Assembly (NCBI GenBank): GCA_007449985.2
Contig: VIIQ02000753.1
Coordinates: 1-64,000, forward strand
Length of the DNA stretch: 64,000 nt
Direction of reading: 5' to 3'
From: Desmodesmus armatus
Taxonomy: Eukaryota; Chlorophyta; Chlorophyceae; Sphaeropleales; Scenedesmaceae
Of this stretch, positions 54,166 through 64,000 are shown in pieces. The translations under genes were made by a program, and so were the position numbers. Numbering within the stretch: the stretch's first letter is position 1; each line of letters starts with the position of its first letter. The notes under the pieces are model-generated. The model saw only the letters and a list, made by a program, of their open reading frames with translations. It searched no databases and was not told the origin of the DNA.

Positions 54166-54891
54166 GAAAAACACTCTGACTCAATTGGGGTGCATGTTGG
54201 TACACTAGAAGACGTGTCACAACAGGTTGCCCCAACCTCCGCTGGATCTTTTTTTGGAGTGAACCACCGGTTGCTTGGTCCCGCCCATTGTAACTGCTCA
54301 CTTCCAAAAAAAATTTGCTGACCACCACCGCTGCGCACCATCAAGCAGCACCCGCCGACACCAACCCAACACTACGCGCCCCACTGTGACTCAATTAGGG
54401 TGCATGTTGGTGCACTAGAAGACGCATATTTTGTCTTTCATGAGAGCCAACCAGATATTTTTTGCGGACCACCGCTGCGCACCATCATGCGGCACCCGCC
54501 GACCCCAACCGAACGTGACGCGCCGCACTGTGACTCAATTGGGGTGCATGTTGGTACGCTAGAAGACACATTTTTTTGTCTTCTATGAGAGCCAACCAGA
54601 TACTTATCGCGGACCACTACCGCTGCGCACCTCACGATGACCAGCCGACACCAACCCAACGCTACGTGCCCCACTCTGAATCAATTGGGGTGCATGTTGG
54701 TACACTGGAAGACACATTTTTTTCTTTCATGAGAGCCAACCGATGATTTTTGCGGACCACCACTGCTGTGCACCATCAAGCGGCACCCGCCGACACCAAC
54801 CAACGCTACGCGCCGCACTCTGACTCGATTGGGGTGCATGTTGGTTCACTGGAAGACACATATGTGTCTTTCATGAGAGCCAACCAGATGA
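54166..54891 (+). repeat. 146-bp satellite, four units
   Basis: GCGGACCACCGCTGCGCACC-type cores at about 54319, 54466, 54607 and 54752 (spacing 141-147 bp). Units differ by point changes and variable T runs (TTTTTTTGT). A retroposon tail interrupts near 54220-54310. Confidence 0.92.
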
Positions 54892-54927
54892 CTTTTTTTG
54901 GAGTGAGCAAGTTACAAGGGCGAAGAT
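54892..54927 (-). mobile_element. 36-nt retroposon tail insertion
   Basis: TTTTTTTGGAGTGAGCAAGT plus TACAAGGGCGAAGAT sits inside a satellite unit. It is flanked by AACCAGATGA and AACCAGGTGA, a near-perfect 10-bp target duplication. It is an extremely 5'-truncated LINE end. The same insertion at the same satellite position occurs at about 60403-60438. Confidence 0.75.
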
Positions 54928-55288
54928 AACCAGGTGATTTTTGCGGACCACCACCGCTGCGCACCATCACGCGGCACCCGCCCCACTCTGACTCAATTGG
55001 GGTGCATGTCGGTACGCTAGAAGACACAGTATTTGTCTTTCATGAGAGCCAACCAGATGTTTTTTGCGGACCACCACCGCTGCGCACCATCATGCGGCAT
55101 CCGCCGACCCCAACCCAACGCGACGCGCCGCACTGTGACTCAATTGGGGTGCATGTTGGTATGCTAGAAGATACATTTTTGTCTTTCATGAGAGCCAAAA
55201 AGATATTTTTTGCGGACCACCGCTGCGCACCATCAAGCAGCACCCGCCGACATCAACCCAACGCTACGTGCCCCGCTCTGACTCAGTT
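54928..55288 (+). repeat. 146-bp satellite, three units
   Basis: Cores at 54943, 55067 and 55213; the last unit is cut at CTCTGACTCAG by another T7-GGGAAGTGAGCAAGTTACAG LINE end (55288), the same junction as at 53082. Confidence 0.92.
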
Positions 55289-56209
55289 TTTTTGGGAAGT
55301 GAGCAAGTTACAGGGGGAAATCGCCGCCAAAGGGCAGCAGCCGGGGGTGTGTTAGGGAACTGGGTCACTCTGGCGCACTGCTCTACTGCTCTACTTTTCT
55401 ACTGCTGTCGTCTATGGTTATGTCACCACTGTAAGGCAGGGAGCCGTCCTCTGGAGGCTTCGCCGATCAGCCGGTCAAACCGGATTAGTCAGGGAACGGG
55501 TGGTGCAGCAGCAGACGCGACAGTCGCAGGAAGCAGCCCCGACAGCCTCAACGGACGTATCAAATGCGAATCATCGCGTGCAGGCAGCTGCAGCAGGCGC
55601 AGGGAGCGAGCGAAATCTCCCGACGATGTACGGAAAGCGATGCAGCGCAGCAGGGATCGCAGCAAACGGCACGAGCAAGCTGCAATAGACACGACAAACA
55701 ACAACAGTAGACTCACAAGACGCAGCAGCAGCGAAGCAGCAGATGCAAGCGTAAAAGCAGCGCATCGTATCAGGACTGCATACCAAGCAGATCCAGCAAC
55801 CATGGTGCTCTGTCTGATGCTGCTGTGCCGCCAATGCAGGGTAGCTGCTGGGATGAGTCCATGCATGGGATTAGATAAAGGAATTTGTGGTGGCAGCAGC
55901 TGTCACAGCGTCGATTGCGCTTCCACTTCATGCAGCATAAGAGTGTAGCAGATGTGCAGGACGCGAGAGCTGCAACCGCCCCAATCGCGCATCAGCAACA
56001 CGCATTGTCCGCATCAGCTTCATGAAGCCTCCAACCCGGCAGCGCAAGTCTACGGCTCACAGTGCTTGGTGGCAGAGCAGTAGTAGCACCACGGCAGCAG
56101 CAGCAACAACTCGCCCCACCCACGCCCACACCCCCAAGCCCAAGCAGCAGCGCAAGAAGGCGCCTGCACGCAAGCCTCTCACCTTCCGTAGCACCACGCC
56201 CCCGCCAGG
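55289..56209. other. LINE-end fragment and region upstream of the Gln-rich ORF
   Basis: It begins with a LINE terminus (GTGAGCAAGTTACAGGGGGA). From about 55350 the sequence is unique in the window and CAG-rich. Several frames are open, and no domain is recognised. It may be the 5' part of the Gln-rich gene or element. Confidence 0.4.
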
Positions 56210-57003
56210 CAGCAACAACAGTTGGAACAGCAGCAGTGCCAGCCACACCAGGCGCAACAGCAGCAGCCGCAACAGCAGCAGGTCCATGCAGGACCCTCCT
56301 TCACTGCCAGCCCCACGTTGGGCACCCCTCTGCCCCCCATGCAGCTGCCCGGAGGCTCCCTCGGCTTCCCCGTGGTGCCCACACAGACGCAGGAGCCCCT
56401 GCTCTTCTCGCCCCCGCAGGTGGGTGGGGTGCACAGCAGCAGACACCTGCACAAGTTCCTGCAGCAGTGGCTGCCAGCCAACCTGCCCCAGATCATGCCC
56501 CACGGGCGCTTTCAGCACAGGGCAGAGGTCAGGTCCGGGCTGCAAAACCCGTACAAGCGGGCGGACAACATAGTGTACCTGCTGAATCGCCCTCTCCCCC
56601 GCTATGTCATGATCGAGCTGGACCCCTTGGAGCACAGGGGGAATGGGCTGGTGGAGGATGTCTTCAGGGTGAACTGGTTTTACAAGGCGCGGTTCAGCGG
56701 GGGCAAGCTGTATGTGATCAGGGTGAACCCCAGTGCATACGAGCAGGCAGATGGCATGCTGGCTGATCCTGTGTTGAGTGATAGGCTGGCCAAGCTGGCT
56801 CAGCTGTTGGGCTTTCTGTCTGAGCAGGCATACGGCAGGGACTGCACCGTGATCAGGTGCTTTTACATGTTCTACTCTGTCGCACGGCTGCAGCACTTCA
56901 AGCATAAGTTGGAGTGTGAGCTGCTGGAGGTGCAGAAGGATGTGTTGTACTGTCTGACGTTCAGGCCTGGTGCCAACCCCAGCTACCTGGGGCAGTTGTA
57001 ACA
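56210..57003 (+). CDS. Gln-rich protein, unidentified
   Basis: An open block of about 260 codons follows a possible acceptor (CCCCCGCCAG at 56209), since no ATG suits its start. It begins with Gln-rich low complexity (about 20 residues), then a non-repetitive part with RHLHKFLQQWLPANLPQIMP, FQHRAEVRSGLQNPYKRAD, PRYVMIELDPLEH, KLYVIRVNPSAYEQADGML and FYMFYSVARLQHFKHKLE, ending at a TAA. Codon use is strongly G/C-ending, unlike its neighbours, which argues for real coding. I recognise no family. It could be an ORF1 of the local LINE or a captured host gene. Another in-order block (about 57185-57335; HTYEVSCAGSMRNRRSMRAV and YCYVRVMLREQQ) may be a following exon, cut by repeat C. Confidence 0.5.
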
Positions 57004-57184
57004 AGCAGAGCCACGTGTTTGAGCCAGGATCCCGTTACACCTTCACTGACAACAGCTTGCACCTCTGCCTTGCTGTACCAACACCAACCCCAACACACCA
57101 CACAGGTGCATGAGCCACCCCCAGCACTGCTGGCACCCACACCCCCACAGCCAACACCCCCAGCGGCCATACCAGCCATGCAAA

Positions 57185-57335
57185 ACAGACTGGCGCCCCT
57201 TCGGCCACACCTACGAGGTCAGCTGTGCTGGCAGCATGCGCAACAGGCGCAGCATGCGTGCAGTGCTGGTGGAGAAGCCTCGTGCTGCCGACCCCTACTG
57301 TTACGTGCGAGTCATGCTCAGAGAGCAGCAATTAA
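57185..57335 (+). other. Possible following exon of the Gln-rich gene
   Basis: DWRPFGHTYEVSCAGSMRN and RAADPYCYVRVMLREQQ read like a globular protein segment, in a frame different from the preceding one. It is terminated by AATTAAAAAAAAGGGGTGGG, where repeat C begins. Confidence 0.35.
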
Positions 57336-57660
57336 AAAAAAGGGGTGGGCTTTCCTTGGGTTCAACATCAGTGGTGAGTGGTTTTGTGCATACTTTGTGG
57401 GGCTGGTTCATGCTACCAGCCAAGGTCTTGGTGTGGCACGGTGCGTGGACTGTTTGTGCCTGATTAGCTGTGTGCATGCGCGTGCATACAGACCTGTGTG
57501 TGTGCATACAGGTCTGTATGACTTTCAATGCTGACTTCTGGTGTGCTAACACATGGTGTGTGATGTGCCTTGGCTCTGCAGCTTTTGTATGGCAATGATT
57601 AGCTGTCTGCATGTGGGGGCATACGATTTTGCTTGTGTGTCTCTAATGGCTTTCATGGTT
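57330..57660. repeat. Dispersed repeat C, copy 3
   Basis: Almost identical to 53308-53610, including the shared AATTAAAAAAAAGGGGTGGGCTT start (53246 and 57330), but lacking about 35 nt near 53275-53310. Followed directly by a T11 LINE tail. Confidence 0.9.
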
Positions 57661-57667
57661 TGTGCGG

Positions 57668-59825
57668 TTTTTTTTTTTTGGAGTGAGCAAGTTACAAGAG
57701 CGAAGTCAAGCAACAGAAGCCACCCCTCAAAGCTCAGGCAAGAGGATGGCGCAACCTGGCAGTCACCCAAGCGAGCCAACGCTGCGCCGAGAGAAAGTAC
57801 CCTCGATGCGTCACCACACTCCCACACCTCACCAGTGTGCAGAGCCAGCCCCCCGACAGAGGGGCTGAAGAAACACCCGAAAACCAACAAGAAGCGGCCA
57901 CACAGCACAAGGCTGGCCGTTGTGCCAGAAAAAAGCCAGCGCGCAGAGGGCCCAAACACCCCCCGGCGTGGTGCACCACCACACCGGCACACCTCTCCAA
58001 TATGCAGGGCTAAATCCGCCCCACACCTAAGCTAACAAAACACCCACAGGGTTGCCCCAGTGCCAACCAAGCAAGGCACCAGAGCAGCCAGCCGTCCCTG
58101 AGAACAACCCAACGCTTAGACCCTGTGTGATGCGCACACACTCCAGAGTCAGAACAACAGCTATGGTACAGAATGAGGCACACACGTAGCCAAGACCCAA
58201 GAAGCACAACGAATTCCACACAGAAAAGGCTCCCCCGCTTGCCAAACCCCGCTCCTGAACACCCCAGCCCCCGTTTGAGCACCCTCCCACTAGAACGCAA
58301 GGCGGGGGCCCATGGCTGCAGCCACTGTGTACAGCACCCCCTGCTGTCGCCACGTAGCATCAAACCGCGCTGGCGACAGGACGGGGTTGCGGCCCCGTAG
58401 CCAGGACAGAGGCACCCCAGAGTTGAGGCGGATGTCCCCCTGAGACCTAAGCCAGTCCTGTGAGAGCTGCTGCTGCAATGCTGCCCTGAACCTGTGGATG
58501 ACTGCAACACTGCTGTACGGTCGGCCCTCGGTGGCACACCGAACCACCCAGAAGGACTCCAGCATGAGCAGCCGCAGGTATGTCCAAAGCTGCTGCAGCG
58601 CTGGTGGAGGCTTCCACACTGTGCTGTCATCCAACAGCAGGATGCGAACGCTGAAGTCCACTGTCGCTCCCGGCTGCACCCTCTGCCACACACTTGCAAA
58701 CCAAGCCCACACGGCCACCGCAACAGGGCACTGCACAAAGAGGTGAGACAGAGACTCAAGCTGATAGCTGATAGCTGTCTGGAGTCGGCAGCTGCTGCTG
58801 TTGGGTCCCAACCTGCTGCTGTGACTGCTGCTGCTGCTGCTGCTGGTGTTGCTGTGCCCCTCCTTTCGCAGCCTGTCCCGCTGTGGCTGCGGCTGCGGCT
58901 GCTGCTGCGGCTGCCCATCCCCACCCTGCCCCTGCTGCTGCAGCTGCTGTGATCCCCCAGACCCGCCCTGCCCCTGTTGCTGCTGCTGAGACTGCTGCTG
59001 AGACTGCAGTGCTTCCCCCTGGCCTGGCTGCTGCTGCTGCTGTTCCCCACGCTGAGTCGGCCTGTGTTGCGGGCTGCAACCCCCTGGCCAAGGGGTCCTC
59101 TGTGTCATCCATGGCTGGGGTGGTGACATGCTGTAGGTCCTGCTGCTGCCGCCAAGCTGTTGGCTGGGACCCTGCTGCTATAGCAGCCCTCTCTGCAACC
59201 CGCTGCAGGACATGCTGCCGGGCCGGGCTGTCGTGCATCCACGTAGCATCATATGCTGCCATCTGGTCAGCAGTTGTGATGCGGTGGCGGCCGCTGCTGC
59301 TGCTGCTGTTACCTGTGCTGAAGCCACTCTGCATCATCTCCGCAAAGCTGCGCTTCCAGCTGCTGCAAACCTGTGCTGGGCGCCAGGTTGCCTTCGCTGT
59401 CCCGCCACAGCCGAGGCCGCACCCCCTGTCCAGCACCCATCCAGGCTGCGACCTGCATTTGAGCTGCACCAGCCTGCGTGTGACGTCTCTAACTGAATAC
59501 TGCACGACCCCCGTGTCTGGCCCAAAACCCCAAACATTAGGGTCAACCTGGACCTCAGGCCACCGCCCACCAGGTAGTAGGCCTCAAGGGGCTCCCGCTG
59601 TGTGACCTCTGACTGCTGCTGCTGCCTGTGCTGCCTGCGTGGGCCGCCCAGTGGAGCGAACACCACACCCTGCGGCACGTCAGGATCTGTGTTGAGGCAG
59701 CGGAGGCTGCCATCTGGCTGCACCCGGTACCACTGCTCCGGTCCTCCATCCCCTGCCACACCCACCTGTCCCCTGAGTCCACTTCCCACCGTGACTGCTG
59801 CTGCAGCGACAGCTGCCGCTGCGTG
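57668..59825 (-). mobile_element. 5'-truncated LINE with long 3' UTR and poly(A)
   Basis: On the - strand the element ends in CTTGTAACTTGCTCACTCC followed by A11 (57668). Upstream lie about 600 nt of 3' UTR and an ORF2 C-terminus. Copies of this 3' UTR are at 63011-63610 (+) and, partial, at 60670-60900 and 62480-62700. The left flank is repeat C. The right limit is set where repeat C resumes (about 59826); no clear target duplication. Confidence 0.75.
58290..59600 (-). pseudogene. LINE ORF2 C-terminal region (zf-RVT-like)
   Basis: Ends at a TAG near 58290. The terminal 190 residues carry ESLSHLFVQCPVAVAVWAWF, matching the ..HLF..CP..VW segment that closes plant-type LINE ORF2 (zf-RVT). It continues WVVRCATEGRPY, HRFRAALQQQL and RFDATWRQQGVLYTV. 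Upstream is Gln/Ser-rich low complexity (58820-59040), where the frame shifts, then DQMAAYDATWMHDSPARQHV and VRDVTRRLVQLKCRSQPGW in other frames. No reverse transcriptase core is present. The element is dead, or its frame slipped in CAG repeats. Confidence 0.6.
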
Positions 59826-59827
59826 TG

Positions 59828-60330
59828 TGTATGTATGACGTTGATGCTGACCTCTGGCTTTTGTGTGGAAATGAGTAGCTGTCTGCATGTGGGGGCATAC
59901 GATTTTGCCTGTGTGTCTTTGATGGCTTTCATGATTTGTGCTGGTGTGTGCTGCCGGAATGGTGTGCGTTGTATCTTGGCTCTGTAGGGTTGCAGCATGT
60001 GAGTGTCTTGGCACTGCTTTTGCCATGTGGATGGTGAGTCATTAGAAAGTAAAAAAAAGGCATTAGACCGGTTCATGGGCCATGCCATATTGGGGCAAAC
60101 ATGGACTGTGACCTGCCGCAGTTGCTCTACGCTGGGCGCACGGTCAGGCCCTGGATGCCCTTCGGGGCTGCTTCTCACGGAGCTGTCTGCACGGCCCTGC
60201 GATGGTGTCCCCTGCACAAGGGGTGCCGTGGGGTGGGTGTCACAACAGGTTGCCCCATCCTCCCGCTGGATCTTTTATGGAGTGAACCACCGGTTGCTTG
60301 GTCCCGCCCAATGTAACTGATCACTTCCGG
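59828..60330. repeat. Dispersed repeat C, copy 4, plus retroposon tail
   Basis: It shares AGCTGTCTGCATGTGGGGGC and later ATTGGGGCAAACATGGACTG with the other copies. It ends in the second tail family, GGTCCCGCCCAATGTAACTG followed by ATCACTTCCGG(A)9. Confidence 0.85.
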
Positions 60331-60339
60331 AAAAAAAAA

Positions 60340-60676
60340 ACCAGATGGGTTTTGCGGACCAAAAAAAAAACATATGTGTCTTTCATGAGAGCCAACCAGA
60401 TGATTTTTTTGGAGTGAGCAAGTTACAAGGGCGAAGACAGCCAGGTGACTTTTGCGGACCACCACCGCTGCGCACCATCACGCGGCACCCGCCCCACTCT
60501 GACTCAATTGGGGTGCATGTCGGTACGCTAGCAGATACATGTTTTTGTCTTTCATGAGAGCCAACCAGATGTTTTTGCGGACCACCACCGCTGCGCACCA
60601 TCATGCGGCACCCGCCGACCCCAACCCAACGCGACGCGCCGCACTGTGACTCAATTGGGATGCATGTTGGTATTTT
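60340..60676 (+). repeat. 146-bp satellite block with retroposon tail insertions
   Basis: Partial units around 60455 and 60585, interrupted by the 36-nt LINE tail at about 60403-60438 and terminated by another tail, TTTTTTTTTGGAGTGAGCAA, at 60672. Confidence 0.85.
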
Positions 60677-60905
60677 TTTTTGGAGTGAGCAAGTTACAAG
60701 AGCAAAGTCAAGCAACAGAAGCCACCCCTCAAAGCTCAGGCAAGAGGATGGCGCAACCTGGCAGGCACCACCCTGTGAGGGCGCAAGCCGACACCCCCAC
60801 CACATGGTCTCACGGGCGGCACGTCGCAGTGCAGCCTGCCAAAAAGCAGACACCAGGACCCGACCATGCACCCGCAAAATTACTAAAGAAAAGCAACGGC
60901 AAAGG
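60677..60905 (-). mobile_element. LINE 3' UTR fragment
   Basis: Reverse-complement copy of the LINE 3' end (AGCCACCCCTCAAAGCTCAGGCAAGAGG onward), matching 63360-63600 in the opposite sense. Confidence 0.75.
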
Positions 60906-61744
60906 GACAAAGCATGCGAGAGGTGTGTGACTTCTGCTGGGATTGACTGGGCGCATGCCGCACGATCGTGATGGGGTGTGCAGGGCTGATATGGGGACGA
61001 TTTGCGTGGTCACAGGTGTCCAGGTTTATTTGATGGGAGTATTGTAAGGGGGTCGGGATGGGAAGGGAATGCCTGGGGTGTTGGAGTCTTATGCCAGGCT
61101 GGGAGGAACTGGGACTGTGCAGTGTGTATAGGTTGAGCATCAGCCGGGTAGTGTGTGCTTCTTGCAGAATGCGCACAATGTGGAGCCTGCGCCTGTGAGT
61201 GCACATGTGGTAGGATGTGGGTGCTAGGACTTTCTTGGTGGTGTGTCTTGCGAGTGCACGTGTACTTCATGATGTGTTTGCAGGGTCAAATAGTAGTGGG
61301 GTGCTGATTGTGCACAGTGTGAGACTTGGGGGCATAGTGGGTACGCGGTTTGTGTCGGTGTCGCGTTTGTGTCGATGGTGTGCTCTTGCGTGAGATTTGC
61401 TGTGGTTTCACAGTGTGGAGATCAACCATGTGTGCAAGGTGGTCTGCTGATGGTGCACAGTGCGGCACTAGGTGGCGTAGTATGTACGTGGTTTTGCCCT
61501 AGTGCAGAGTCCATGTTGTCAGGTGCCCCATACGCGATGGTGAATACCCTTCAAATACGGCGCCTTGCATGTGTATGCATGTGTGCGTGTCGGTGCTATG
61601 CTGCTTGTGTGAGAGTTCATCTTGTGTGGCATGCACATGTACCAACTCCAGTGCATGCAAGGTCACACATGAGTGTCTTGATTGTTGTAGGGCTGGTGTT
61701 GCATGGACTGCTGTGTGTTGGCTCGAGTGCACGCTCGTCAGCTA
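60906..61744. other. No gene; TG-rich sequence
   Basis: GTGTG-rich DNA with short open frames in all phases and no motif. Some stretches (61610-61760) resemble 51830-51960, upstream of another repeat C copy. Confidence 0.5.
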
Positions 61745-62480
61745 GCATGCTGTAGAGTTTTGGTGTGGCTCAGTGCGTGGCCTGTTTGTGCCTGATTAGC
61801 TGTGTGCATGTGCGTGCATACAGACGTGTGCGTGTGTGTCTGTCTGACGTTAATGCTGGCTTGTGGCTTTTTTGTGGCAATGAGTAGTTGTCTGCATGTG
61901 GGGGCATACGATTTTGCCTGTGTGTCTCTAATGGCTTTCATGGTTTGTGCTGGTGTGTGCTGCCGGACTGGTGTGCGTTGTGTCTTGCCTCTGTAGCGTT
62001 ACAGCATGTGAGTGTCTTAGCACTGCTTTTGACATGTGGATGGAGAGTCATTAGACCGGTCCATGGGCCTTGCCATATTAGGGCAAACATGGACTGCGAC
62101 CTGCCGCAGTCGCTCTACGGACGGCTGTGGTGTATAGAGGACACTGGGCGCACGGTCAGGCCCTGGATGCCCTTCGGGGCTGCTTCTCACGGAGCTGTCT
62201 GCACGGCCCTGCGATGGTGCCCCTGCACAAGGGGTGCCGTGGGGTGGGTGTCACAACAGGTTGCCCCATCCTCCCGCTGGATCTTTTTATGGAGTGAACC
62301 ACCGGTTGCTTGGTCCCGCCCAATGTAACTGATCACTTCAAAAAAAATTAACATATGTGTTACCTTAATTGTATGTTTTGGCCCACTAATCATCCCCTGG
62401 CAGTAGTTTATAGAGTGAACCACGGTTGCTTGGTCCCGCCCGATGTAACTGATCACTCAAAAAAACTGTGCTTCTCGGGT
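61745..62480. repeat. Dispersed repeat C, copy 5, with two retroposon tails
   Basis: Repeat C from TGGTGTGGCTCAGTGCGTGG to the GCTTCTCACGGAGCTGTCTG block. Two GGTTGCTTGGTCCCGCCC-type tails follow, at 62305-62345 and 62425-62465. Between them lies the reverse complement of 53190-53247. Confidence 0.8.
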
Positions 62481-63010
62481 CTTGGCTACGTGTGTGCCTT
62501 ACTCTGTATCATAGTTGTTGTTGTGCCTCTGGAGTTTGTGCGCATCACACAGGGTCTAAGCGTTTGGGTTATTCTTTTTCCCCCCCAGGGTAGGCTTGTT
62601 ACATGAGCGGAGTCAAGCAACCACTGCCACCCCTCATTTGCTCTTGCGGGAGAATGGCGCAACCTGACAATCACCACCCTTTGAGGGGGCACCACCACCC
62701 TCACCACATGATTATGTGAGCGGCGCTTGTGCAGCGCAGCCTGCACGAAGCAGACACCAGGGCTCAACCATGCACCTGCTTTATCGTCTAAGTCTGCTTC
62801 TATCAAAACCTCCAGCACTAACCCAACCACTAACCATGCCAACTATCAAGTCGCTGCTGTGGGCGGACCAGTCGCCTCCTGCTGCCTCCTAAGTCTTCTA
62901 CCAACTTGCACCAAGGCGTAAGACGCTGCTGTGGGTTGCAACAGACACATCCTGCCGCTGCCTCCCGCTGCCGGTGGGCGGGCTGGGATTCGAACCCAGA
63001 TCTGGGTTGT
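62481..63010. other. LINE-derived and unclassified sequence
   Basis: 62480-62590 matches the 3' UTR of the 58-kb LINE (CGCATCACACAGGGTCTAAGCG). 62600-62770 carries the reverse-complement tail of the same family. No gene. Confidence 0.5.
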
Positions 63011-63045
63011 TCTCTGGGGGCGGCTGGCCGCTCTGGTGCCTTGCT
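62960..63045 (-). other. tRNA-like (pol III promoter-like) segment
   Basis: On the - strand CTGGGTTCGAATCCCAG forms a T-arm with a perfect B-box (GGTTCGAATCC), preceded at tRNA-like distance by AGAGCGGCCAGCCG, an A-box-like D-arm. No complete acceptor stem can be drawn, so it is more likely a tRNA pseudogene or SINE head than a functional tRNA. Confidence 0.35.
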
Positions 63046-63610
63046 TGGTTGGCACTGGGGCAACAATGTTAGTGTTTTGTTGGCTTAGGTGTGGGGCGGA
63101 TTTAGCCCTTCATATTGGAGAGGTGTGCCGGTGTGGTGGTGCGCCACGCCGGGGTGTTTGGGCCCTCTGCGCGCTGGCTTTTGTCTAGTACAGCGGCCAG
63201 CCATGTGCTGTGTGGCCGCCGCTTGTTGGTTTTAGGGTGTTTCCTCAGCCCCTCTGTCGGGGGGCTGGCTCTGCACACCGGTGAGGTGTGTGAGTGTGGT
63301 GACGCATCGGTGGTGCTTTCTCTCGGCTCTGCGTTGACTCGCTTGCGCTAGTGTTGCTCGCATGCTTTGTCCCTTTGCCGTTGCTTTTCTTTAGTCATTT
63401 TGCGGGTGCATGGTCAGGTCATGGTGTCTGCTTTTTGGCAGGCTGCACTGCGACGTGCCGCCCGTGAGACCATGTGGTGGGGGTGTCGGCTTGCGCCCTC
63501 ACAGGGTGGTGCCTGCCAGGTTGCGCCATCCTCTTGCCTGAGCTTTGAGGGGTGGCTTCTGTTGCTTGACAACCCCCCTTCGCTCTTGTGACTTGCTCAC
63601 TCCAAAAAGA
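63011..63610 (+). mobile_element. LINE 3' UTR copy, 5'-truncated
   Basis: Sense-orientation match to the 3' UTR of the 58-kb LINE, from GGCTGGCCGCTCTGGTGCCT to CTTGTGACTTGCTCACTCCA with an AAAAAGAAAAAAG tail. Coding sequence is absent. Confidence 0.8.
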
Positions 63611-63827
63611 AAAAAGAGCGAGGGGGGGGATCAGGGGGGGGAGGGAGGGGGGGCCCAGGAAGGGGCCTGGGGGGGGGCAGAGGCCCCCCCTGGTCCTCCC
63701 CCGCGCTCCCTCGGGAGGGGGGGGGGGGCAGGGGCCGGGGGGTGTGCCCCTTCCCCAGGGGGACACCGGGGGGAGGCCCCCCCCCCACCCCCATCCCAAC
63801 TTGGAGTTTGTTCTCAAAAAAACAAAA
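63611..63827. other. G/C homopolymer-rich spacer
   Basis: Nearly uninterrupted G-rich then C-rich tracts. Open frames here are compositional. Confidence 0.7.
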
Positions 63828-64000
63828 AAAATGTGTCTTCCAGCGTACCAACATGCACCCCAATGAGTCACAGTGCGGCGCGTAGCATCGGGTTGGTGTG
63901 GGCGGGCGCCTCGTGAGGTGCGCAGCGGTAGTGGTCCGCAAAATCATCTGGTTGGCTCTCATGAAAGAAAACAACATGTGTCTTCTAGTGTACCAACATG
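63828..64000 (-). repeat. 146-bp satellite, right block running off the window
   Basis: Reverse-orientation units (GGTGCGCAGCGGTAGTGGTCC, TGGTTGGCTCTCATGAAAGA). The array is cut by the window end, so satellite DNA probably continues. Confidence 0.85.

Noticed and set aside
58883..59605. Ala-rich + strand frame
   Set aside because: Antisense shadow of the Gln/Ser-rich LINE ORF2 region; poly-Ala comes from CAG repeats.
1..64000. Bacterial, organelle or viral origin of the whole window
   Set aside because: Spliced genes, Golgi signal anchors, hAT/Helitron/LINE elements and satellite DNA together indicate a eukaryotic nuclear chromosome.

Overview
This window looks like nuclear DNA of a green alga, most likely a chlamydomonadalean such as a Haematococcus/Chlamydomonas relative. 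The evidence: recognisable genes are split by GT-AG introns of about 130-430 nt, most proteins are type II Golgi-style enzymes, TGTAA (the usual volvocalean poly(A) signal) follows two of them, and intergenic DNA is full of CAG/CTG runs, long poly-G/poly-C tracts and eukaryotic transposons. There are no bacterial operons, rRNA genes or CRISPR arrays. The species assignment is inference.

The recognisable host genes share one theme, glycan assembly. In order: a broken STELLO/DUF288-type glycosyltransferase (about 0.73-1.81 kb, +); an intact single-exon GT54/MGAT4-like type II enzyme (5.155-6.144 kb, -); a GT18/MGAT5-like gene (catalytic exon 11.87-12.98 kb with an apparent frameshift, possible signal-anchor exon 14.79-15.04 kb, -); a DUF268 protein (29.04-29.68 kb, +, 5' part not found); a two-exon FkbM-type methyltransferase with a membrane anchor (31.99-33.09 kb, -); and a four-exon GT10 fucosyltransferase-like gene (46.16-48.31 kb, +). 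Six unrelated glycosylation families within 48 kb is the most striking feature. An unidentified multi-exon gene lies at 22.57-24.17 kb between two near-identical 0.9-kb direct repeats.

The remaining 1-51 kb is mostly mobile DNA. It holds a foldback element inside the STELLO relic, two opposed Helitron-like copies (one apparently inside the GT18 gene), a hAT-type element with an 8-bp target duplication that carries a nested, 5'-inverted LINE, a small MULE-like MITE with an 11-bp duplication, several TIR elements, 38-bp and hexamer tandem arrays, and a large duplicated repeat (6.3-7.8 and 38.1-39.3 kb).

The right part (about 51-64 kb) contains no clear host gene. It is a mosaic of a roughly 146-bp satellite, the 3' ends of poly(A) LINE-like elements (one copy with an HLF..CP..VW motif of the zf-RVT type), several copies of a 0.3-0.6-kb dispersed repeat, and a Gln-rich ORF. 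The satellite runs off the right edge.
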